A DNA stretch of 58,117 nt, from contig RFVF01000027.1 in assembly GCA_009922615.1 (NCBI GenBank), positions 1 through 58,117 on the forward strand, in the 5' to 3' direction. Origin of the DNA: Pseudomonadota bacterium. GTDB taxonomy: Bacteria; Verrucomicrobiota; Verrucomicrobiia; Limisphaerales; SXTU01. Positions 52,035 to 58,117 of the stretch are shown here, piece after piece (positions within the stretch are counted from its first letter, which is position 1; the number at the start of each line of letters is the position of its first letter). The position numbers were made by a program, and so were the translations under genes. The notes below the pieces were generated by a model, which worked only from the letters and a program-made list of their open reading frames with translations, made no database searches and was not told the DNA's origin.

Positions 52035-54281
52035 ATGAGTGACCACAGCGACTCACCCGCGCCAGACGCCACGGAGTTCTCCGTCAAGGGCCTGAACTGC
52101 CAGAGCTGCGTGCGCAAGGCCACCGCCGCACTCGAAGCCGTGCCAGGCCTCGCCAGCGTCGTGGTCAGTCTCGAAGAGGAGCGCGCCATCGTGCGCTGGC
52201 GGCCGGACGTGAAGCCTTCCGCTTATACCATCATCCGCGCCCTGCAAACCGCCGGCTACGAGGCCGAGCCAATTCGCAATTCGCAACTCACAACTCGCAA
52301 TTCTCCCTGGTCTCCGCTCACCGGCTGGCAGTTCAACGTCGTCTTCGGCGGCGCGGTTACGTTGCTGCTGATGCTCGGCGAGTGGGCGTTTGGCCTCGGC
52401 ATGGAAACGTGGTTTCAGTGGGCGGCCTTCGCGCTCGCGCTGCCGGTGCAGGCCGTGTGCGGCGCGCGGTTTTACGTCGGCGCGTGGCGGCAGTTGCGCG
52501 TGGGCAGCTCAAACATGGACACGCTTGTGTCGCTCGGCTCCACGACGGCCTTTGGTTTCAGCGCGTGGGCGCTGTTCACCGGCTGGCACGGGCATCTGTG
52601 GTTCATGGAGGCGGCGGCGATCATCACGCTCATCAGCGTCGGCCACTGGCTCGAAGCCCGCATGAGCGCGCACGCCGCGAGTTCCTTGAAAGCCCTGCTG
52701 AACCTCGCCCCGGCCACCGCCCACCGACTCGATACCAGCGGTGCGGAGGACGAAGTTCCCGTCGCGCAACTTCGCGTTGACGACCGCATCGCCCTGCGTC
52801 CTGGCGACCGCGTGCCGGTGGATGCCGAGATCCTCGAAGGCCAGTCCGCCGTGGACGAGGCGATGCTCACGGGCGAATCGCTGCCGGTCGAAAAATCGGC
52901 GGGCGCAAAACTCTATGGCGGAACGGTGAACCAAAACGGGCGGCTCATCGCTCGTGTCACAGCCACCGGCGATACCACGGCCCTCGCGCAAATCATCGCT
53001 GTCGTGCAGCGCGCGCAGGCCAGCCGCGCGAACATCCAGCAGCTCGGCGACCGCGTCAGCGCGGTGTTCGTGCCCAGCGTTGTGCTCATCGCGCTCGGCA
53101 CGGGATTGTGGTGGTGGCTGGCTTACGAGAGCGCCTTGCGCGTCGCGACGACATTGTTGCCATGGCTCAAGCCGGAGCATTTCCCCGCGTCACCGCTGGC
53201 CGCCGCGTTCATCCATGCGGCGGGCGTGCTCATCGTAGCCTGCCCGTGCGCGATGGGTCTCGCCACACCCGCTGCGATCATGGCTGGTGTGAACGCTGCG
53301 GCACGGCGGGGAATTTTGATTCGGGACGGCGCGGCCTTGGAGAAAAGCGGTCGCATCACCGCCGTGCTTTTCGACAAGACCGGGACGTTGACCGAGGGAA
53401 AACTGACGGTGGCGGCAGTGCAGGAAGTGAACGTCAGCGCGATGTCCATCAGGGAACTCGCGGCCGCACTCGCGGAACCGTCGAACCATCCCTTGAGCCG
53501 CGCCGTGGCGATGGCCGACAGTCACAGGCCGTCGCTACAGGATTGGCGCGAAGTTCGTGGCGCCGGCGTGGCGGCGACAAGCGAAGGGGCGATTTGTCGC
53601 CTCGGCTCGTTGCGTTGGCTGAACGAGGTGGGCGTCAATGGCGTTGGGCATCCGTTTGCAACCGAGTGGACTTCACAGGGCGCGACCGTGCTCGGGCTCG
53701 CACGCGGCGCGGAGTTGCTCGCGCTGTTTGCGTTGCGCGACCAGTTGAAGCCCCACGTCGCCGACGTGCTTGCGGAGTTGCAGCGGGATGGCAAGGCCGT
53801 CTTCCTGATCACCGGCGACCATGCGCAGACCGCCGCCGCCATCGCCGCACTGGCCGGTGTGCCGAAGGAAAACGTCTTCGCCGAAGTCCGTCCGGAGCAA
53901 AAGGCTGACATCGTGAAACAGTTGCAGGCGCGCGGCCAACGAGTGGCCTTCGTCGGCGATGGTATCAACGACGCCCCTGCGCTCACGCAGGCGGATCTCG
54001 GCATCGCTGTCACGCGCGCGAGCGACGTGGCGCGCGAGGCGGCGGATCTCATCCTGCTCCAGTCGGACATTCAGGCCATACCCGAGGCCCTCGGCTTGGC
54101 GCAGGCGACGCTGCGCACGATCAAGCAAAACCTGTTCTGGGCCTTCTTCTACAACGCCGCTGCCGTGCCGCTGGCGGCGCTCGGGCTGCTAAGTCCCGTG
54201 GTGTGCGCGGCGGCGATGGGGTTATCCGACGTGCTGGTGATCTGCAACGCGCTGCGGCTGCGCGCGTGGCGGCAGCGGTAG
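52035..54281 (+). CDS. copA: Heavy-metal P1B-type ATPase, probable copper exporter
   Basis: A 748-residue membrane pump. An N-terminal HMA domain has the metal-binding LNCQSCV (CxxC) motif. Eight membrane segments follow, with the CPC metal site in ACPCAMGLATPA, phosphorylation loop DKTGTLTEG (Asp in DKTG), SNHPLS (HP motif), and GDGINDAPAL. CPC plus HMA CxxC indicates Cu(I) transport. Residues ~78-90 (PIRNSQLTTRNSP) come from a repeat (52271-52303) between the HMA domain and the first membrane helix, a place that tolerates insertions. The ATG at 52035 starts right after priA (42 bases). Confidence 0.93.
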   Translation: MSDHSDSPAPDATEFSVKGLNCQSCVRKATAALEAVPGLASVVVSLEEERAIVRWRPDVKPSAYTIIRALQTAGYEAEPIRNSQLTTRNSPWSPLTGWQFNVVFGGAVTLLLMLGEWAFGLGMETWFQWAAFALALPVQAVCGARFYVGAWRQLRVGSSNMDTLVSLGSTTAFGFSAWALFTGWHGHLWFMEAAAIITLISVGHWLEARMSAHAASSLKALLNLAPATAHRLDTSGAEDEVPVAQLRVDDRIALRPGDRVPVDAEILEGQSAVDEAMLTGESLPVEKSAGAKLYGGTVNQNGRLIARVTATGDTTALAQIIAVVQRAQASRANIQQLGDRVSAVFVPSVVLIALGTGLWWWLAYESALRVATTLLPWLKPEHFPASPLAAAFIHAAGVLIVACPCAMGLATPAAIMAGVNAAARRGILIRDGAALEKSGRITAVLFDKTGTLTEGKLTVAAVQEVNVSAMSIRELAAALAEPSNHPLSRAVAMADSHRPSLQDWREVRGAGVAATSEGAICRLGSLRWLNEVGVNGVGHPFATEWTSQGATVLGLARGAELLALFALRDQLKPHVADVLAELQRDGKAVFLITGDHAQTAAAIAALAGVPKENVFAEVRPEQKADIVKQLQARGQRVAFVGDGINDAPALTQADLGIAVTRASDVAREAADLILLQSDIQAIPEALGLAQATLRTIKQNLFWAFFYNAAAVPLAALGLLSPVVCAAAMGLSDVLVICNALRLRAWRQR
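52271..52303 (+). repeat. Word-type repeat, family F (AATTCGCAATTCGCAACTCAC), single arm inside the copper ATPase
   Basis: AATTCGCAATTCGCAACTCA followed by CAACTCGCAATTC. The 8-9-base word repeats in tandem, in frame, and is translated as NSQLTTRNS. Confidence 0.6.
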
Positions 54282-54462
54282 CGCAGTTCGTCGGCAACGG
54301 ATGCTGACACCCCATCGCGCGCGGGCCGTGAGATGAGCACGGTTTGGTTTGGCTCAAACCGGCTTCCCACGCGGCATGGCTTCGGGGGCGTATCGCGAGA
54401 ATGAGTTCTTCACTGAGAAGCAGCGCATCGTGTCCACGATGATTCGCGCAGCCAAGGGACCG

Positions 54463-55320
54463 CTACTCCGCGAACGCAGCCAAAATCTGGGCGGCGATCG
54501 TGCGCTGGCATTTATCCACCTCGGCGCGGAACGCCTTGGCGTCCTCCGCCATCAACCGGACAAACCGCTCCTTGTCGCCGCGATAGCGGATTTCGACCAT
54601 GTGAACTTCTTCCCGGCTGGTGCCGTGCAGCCTATAGAGCTTTGCGGTTACGTTCACAGTGAGGCGCACACGGGGATTTCTCTGTAAGTAATCACCGTCC
54701 AAACGCACTGGTCCTATCTCAATTTGGATGATGTGCCTGAATCCTCGTTGGCTCATTGAGACGTGGGCTAGATCAGGTCCCGTTGCAGTGAACGTGTTTA
54801 ACCCAATCGCGTGCCCGGACCACGACACATCAGACATTTTTTGCATCAACTCCGCTTCAAAATCACACCGGCTGGCGAACTTGCCAGCGATTTGGATCGA
54901 ACTCTGAATCTCGCCGTCCTCAACGCTGGTCGCAGCCCCATAGGCAGCGCCGAAAAGCGCGCCGGCTGGAATCCAAGCGAGGGTGGCCGCCAGAATGACC
55001 GAATCACCTTTGTCGCCTGTTCCTCCTCCCTCTAAAAAGGCCTTCGCTGGGCCAAGGCCAATCACCTTAGATCCATCCGCTATTGGCCCGAGTTTCATGC
55101 TGGGCACGCCCGTTCTCAGTTGGCGCTCCATTGACATACTTAACAGCGCCACGCAGGAAGATCCCCGAGGCAGCCTCTGAGCAATCGGAGCCACCTTTCC
55201 CATGCTGGCGCACCCTGTCGTGAACAGGAGCGCGACATTCAGTGCCACCAGACCCACCGCCTTGCTCCAACTTGAAGCAGTCTGCAAACGATGTTTCATC
55301 CGAGTCATGATTGTTTTCAT
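54463..55320 (-). CDS. Predicted lipoprotein of unknown function
   Basis: A 285-residue protein with a signal sequence that ends in a lipobox-like FTTGCAS (Cys at ~residue 37), so it is likely lipid-anchored. The mature part has a Gly/Ala-rich segment (ILAATLAWIPAGALFGAAYGAATS) and a C-terminal helix. No family is recognised. The sequence is less GC-rich than neighbouring genes, which may mean recent acquisition. The start could also be at 55308 or 55299. The 181 bases between it and the copper ATPase (54282-54462) contain no recognisable feature. Confidence 0.7.
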   Translation of the reverse strand: MKTIMTRMKHRLQTASSWSKAVGLVALNVALLFTTGCASMGKVAPIAQRLPRGSSCVALLSMSMERQLRTGVPSMKLGPIADGSKVIGLGPAKAFLEGGGTGDKGDSVILAATLAWIPAGALFGAAYGAATSVEDGEIQSSIQIAGKFASRCDFEAELMQKMSDVSWSGHAIGLNTFTATGPDLAHVSMSQRGFRHIIQIEIGPVRLDGDYLQRNPRVRLTVNVTAKLYRLHGTSREEVHMVEIRYRGDKERFVRLMAEDAKAFRAEVDKCQRTIAAQILAAFAE

Positions 55321-55453
55321 GACCTTGAAATAGCGTGCTCCACGACGACGGCGTTAATTGATAAACCAAGGGCTGCATCGTTTTTCTCGACCCCCCCCCG
55401 CCGACAACCACTCATGTGCTTCCCACCGGGTTGCGCTTTGCTATGCTTGGCTC

Positions 55454-57034
55454 ATGTCGCTCCGTGCTCTTCTATTTCATCCGGCCCTGCTGTGCGCGCT
55501 GGCGTGGGTTCACCTCGCATCCGCCGCAGCGGAACGCCCGCCCAACATCCTCTTCGCCATTGCCGACGACTGGGGCGCGCACGCGGGTGCCTATGGCACG
55601 CGTTGGGTGAAGACGCCGCACTTCGACCGCGTGGCGAAGGAGGGCATTCTCTTCACCCGCGCTTTCACACCGAACGCCAAATGCGCACCGTCCCGTGCGT
55701 GCATCCTCACGGGCCGCAACTCCTGGCAGCTCAAGGAGGCCGCGAACCACATCTGCTACTTCCCGGCGGAGTTCAAGGGCTGGGGCGAGGCGCTCGCCGA
55801 GAACGGCTGGACCGTCGGTCACACGATGAAGGGCTGGGGACCAGGCGTGGCGACGAACGCGCTCGGCCAGCCGCGCTCGATGACCGGCAAGGCGTTCAAT
55901 GCGCGCAAAGCTGCGCCGCCCACCACCGGCATTGCGAACAACGACTACGCCGGGAACTTCGCTGACTTCCTCGCCACCACCACGACTAACCAGCCCTGGT
56001 GTTTCTGGTATGGCGCGGTGGAGCCGCATCGCGGCTACGAGTTCGGCTCCGGCGTGGCCAAGGGCGGCAAGAAGCTCACCGACATTGACCGCGTGCCCGC
56101 CTACTGGCCGGATAACGACACGGTGCGCAACGACATGCTCGACTACGCGTTCGAGGTCGAGCACTTCGACCGGCATCTCGGGCGGATGCTCGCCGAACTC
56201 GAGAAGCACGGCTTGCTGGAGCACACGCTGGTCATCGTCACGTCCGACCACGGGATTCCCTTCCCGCGCGGCAAGGGCAGCGCCTACGAAGCCTCGAACC
56301 ACGTGCCGCTCGCGATGCGCTGGCCGCGCGGCATCGCCAAGCCGGGCCGCGTGGTGGACGACTACGTGAGCTTCATTGACTTCGCGCCGACGTTCGTTGA
56401 GCTGGCCGGTCTGCCGTGGGCGAAGACGGGAATGGCTGCGAGTCCCGGCCGCAGCCTCACCGACATTTTCCGCTCGGAGAAGTCCGGCCGCGTGAACCCC
56501 GCGCGTGACCACGTGCTCGTCGGCATGGAGCGCCACGACATCGGCCGGCCCGGCGACGTGGGGTATCCCATCCGCGGCATCGTGAAGGACGACGTGCTCT
56601 TCCTCCAGAACTTCGAGCCGACGCGCTGGCCCGCCTGCAATCCCGAGACCGGCTATCTCAACGTAGATGCGAGCCCCACGAAGTCTTTCATCCTCGACGC
56701 GCACCGCCAGAGTTCCGGCGACCTCCCGTGGGCACTGTGTTTCGGCAAGCGCCCGGCCGAGGAACTTTTCGACCTCCGCAAGGATCCGGACTGCATGACG
56801 AACCTCGCGTTGGGCGACGCCGCGAAAGCCCAGCTCGCCGCGCTCAAAGCCCAGCTCCACGCTGAGCTGAAACAACAAGGTGACCCGCGCATGGAGGGCC
56901 GGGGTGATGTGTTCGACAAGTATCCGCACGCCAACAAAGGCCACGTCGGCTTCTACGAACGCTACATGAAAGGCGAGCCGCTGAAGGCAGGCTGGGTAAA
57001 CCCGACCGACTTCGAGAAGAAGCCGCTGGACTGA
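55454..57034 (+). CDS. Secreted sulfatase
   Basis: A 526-residue exported enzyme with a signal peptide ([22 protein letters not shown]). The sulfatase catalytic core begins [15 protein letters not shown] (metal-binding Asp pair). The formylglycine site is [12 protein letters not shown] (C-x-P-S-R), and VTSDHGIPF provides further metal ligands. It hydrolyses sulfate esters, probably on polysaccharides. An anaerobic or aerobic maturase is needed and is not in the window. The start at 55454 is set by the signal peptide. A run of nine or more C residues lies ~60 bases upstream. The esterase gene follows 7 bases later. Confidence 0.92.
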   Translation: MSLRALLFHPALLCALAWVHLASAAAERPPNILFAIADDWGAHAGAYGTRWVKTPHFDRVAKEGILFTRAFTPNAKCAPSRACILTGRNSWQLKEAANHICYFPAEFKGWGEALAENGWTVGHTMKGWGPGVATNALGQPRSMTGKAFNARKAAPPTTGIANNDYAGNFADFLATTTTNQPWCFWYGAVEPHRGYEFGSGVAKGGKKLTDIDRVPAYWPDNDTVRNDMLDYAFEVEHFDRHLGRMLAELEKHGLLEHTLVIVTSDHGIPFPRGKGSAYEASNHVPLAMRWPRGIAKPGRVVDDYVSFIDFAPTFVELAGLPWAKTGMAASPGRSLTDIFRSEKSGRVNPARDHVLVGMERHDIGRPGDVGYPIRGIVKDDVLFLQNFEPTRWPACNPETGYLNVDASPTKSFILDAHRQSSGDLPWALCFGKRPAEELFDLRKDPDCMTNLALGDAAKAQLAALKAQLHAELKQQGDPRMEGRGDVFDKYPHANKGHVGFYERYMKGEPLKAGWVNPTDFEKKPLD

Positions 57035-57041
57035 TGCTTAC

Positions 57042-58019
57042 ATGAAACGACTTCTACTCCTCGGCCTCTTCGTATTTGCGTTCTTCGCGCCCCTTTGCGA
57101 TCGAGTTTTCTCCGCCGACGCGAAGAAGCAGACGAAGGCCAACCAGACCAACACCGATGACATGTGGGTCGCCAAGCCGCTGCCCGCGAGCTTCCCGACC
57201 AATGTCACGCACCACACCTGCCGCAGCGCCGTGATGAAGCGTGACGTGGGCTACTGCATTTACCTGCCGCCCGGCTACGGCACTGACACCACGCGTCGCT
57301 ACCCGGTCATTTACAATCTTCACGGTGCGGGGGGCAACGAGACGCGCACCGTTTTCAACGCCGAAGTCCTCCACGCGGGCATCCTCGCCGGCAAGTGGCC
57401 GGAGCTCATCATGGTCTTCCCGAACGGTGGTCGCTCGACGATGTATCAGGACTCCGCAGACGGACGCTTCCCCGCCGAGACGACCTTCGTGAAGGAACTC
57501 ATGCCCCACATTGACGCGACCTACCGCACGATTGCTGACCGCACGGGCCGCTGCATCGAGGGTTTCTCCATGGGCGGGCGCGGCTCGACGCACTTGGCAA
57601 TGAAACATCCGCAGCTCTTCTGCTCCCTCTTCAATCAGGCAGGCAACGTCTATCACGCCTCCGAGCTGGCCAAGACGGTCGCGCCGACCGATTGGCCTGT
57701 GAATTATCTCGGCACCGACCCGGCGCATCTGCTGGCGAACGACCCGTTCGCGAACCTCACGAAGAATCTCGCTGCCGTCAAAGCCAACCTCCGCATCCAA
57801 GTCGCCTGCGGCACAGCGGACGATGGGCACCTACCGACCGTTCGCGAGTATCACGCTGCGCTGACGAAGGCAGGCGTCGAACACACCTACTGGGAGGTAG
57901 AGGGCCTCGACCACAACCAGCGCAAGATGATCGAGGGCCGACGCAACACGTGGTTCGACTTCCACGTCGAGTCATTGCGCAAGGCGGGGGCGAGCCTGCA
58001 TTACTGGAAGACGCTCTGA
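57042..58019 (+). CDS. Secreted alpha/beta-hydrolase esterase (esterase D / PF00756 type)
   Basis: A 325-residue protein with a signal peptide (MKRLLLLGLFVFAFFAPLC). The hydrolase domain carries the oxyanion segment YNLHGAGGNETR, the nucleophile Ser in GFSMGGRGS (GxSxG) and the late His in EGLDHNQ. Family members are feruloyl esterases, acetyl-xylan esterases and similar. The placement next to a sulfatase suggests debranching of a sulfated or acylated polysaccharide. Just 7 bases separate it from the sulfatase gene, so they form an operon. Confidence 0.9.
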   Translation: MKRLLLLGLFVFAFFAPLCDRVFSADAKKQTKANQTNTDDMWVAKPLPASFPTNVTHHTCRSAVMKRDVGYCIYLPPGYGTDTTRRYPVIYNLHGAGGNETRTVFNAEVLHAGILAGKWPELIMVFPNGGRSTMYQDSADGRFPAETTFVKELMPHIDATYRTIADRTGRCIEGFSMGGRGSTHLAMKHPQLFCSLFNQAGNVYHASELAKTVAPTDWPVNYLGTDPAHLLANDPFANLTKNLAAVKANLRIQVACGTADDGHLPTVREYHAALTKAGVEHTYWEVEGLDHNQRKMIEGRRNTWFDFHVESLRKAGASLHYWKTL

Positions 58020-58117
58020 GCCGGAACGATGCAGTTGAAAGGAGGCCACCGATTGGGAACTGATTGGTGGTAGATGAAAACAACGCAATCGTCGGGCACA
58101 CGCCCGGTTCACCAAAC

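Noticed and set aside
49491-52303. CRISPR array as an explanation for the repeats
   Set aside because: The repeats are short tandem words and inverted pairs without regular unique spacers, and no cas genes are present.

Overview
The window is a high-GC bacterial chromosome segment. It most likely comes from a Verrucomicrobiota member, probably of the Limisphaerales/Pedosphaera type. I infer this from the gene content: a PSCyt1/DUF1549/DUF1553 giant protein next to a Tat-exported DUF1501 protein, a secreted sulfatase beside a secreted esterase, a GxDLY-type SGNH hydrolase, a BBP2-type porin, and a folP-cdaA-ybbR-glmM operon. Coding density is high and Shine-Dalgarno sequences are often weak or absent. 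No marker gene fixes the lineage, so the assignment is an inference.

Layout. 1-2051: the 3' end of ilvE, then mcsA-mcsB (protein-arginine kinase module). 2138-7193: a lasso-peptide (RiPP) locus with a B2 protease, a PqqD-like RRE protein, an HPr-kinase-like gene broken by loss of its P-loop, a frameshifted asparagine-synthetase-type cyclase, a 41-residue precursor with a textbook lasso leader, a terminator, and an NTP_transf_5 nucleotidyltransferase. 7315-10736: a hybrid histidine kinase and its response regulator. 10758-13968: ppk1, rsuA and a small CWC zinc-binding protein. 14046-16415: a TonB-dependent receptor under a cobalamin riboswitch with a terminator. 16416-20050: a gene-poor, decaying stretch with two secreted or envelope proteins, a transposase remnant, a 3' tRNA-Arg fragment and an orphan C-terminal coding remnant. 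20053-23716: the glmM-ybbR-cdaA-folP operon (cell-wall precursor, c-di-AMP, folate), with glmM broken. 23869-29546: pgi (with an internal deletion), an SGNH hydrolase, a carbonic anhydrase fused to GYF_2, a serine-tailed membrane protein, ruvA and a DUF374 acyltransferase.

29684-34198 is the PSD1/DUF1501 pair. 34290-43775 is a Pel-type polysaccharide modification and export module: PelA, a TPR protein, an outer-membrane barrel, and a fold-III PLP decarboxylase. In this module the functions of PelB are split over two genes, and no polymerase genes are visible nearby. 43891-48128 carries a BBP2 porin and an MlaE-MlaF-MlaD lipid-transport operon. 48271-58019 carries a PilC/GspF protein, priA, a copper-type P-ATPase, a lipoprotein, a sulfatase and an esterase.

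Two patterns cut across the genes. First, several families of short word-like repeats, often as imperfect inverted pairs, sit at gene borders and also inside reading frames (twice in priA, once each in the copper ATPase and the TonB receptor). Second, three otherwise conserved genes (hprK-like, glmM, pgi) each lack an internal block of tens of residues, and the lasso cyclase is frameshifted. These lesions are either real decay or an assembly artefact, and read mapping would separate the two.
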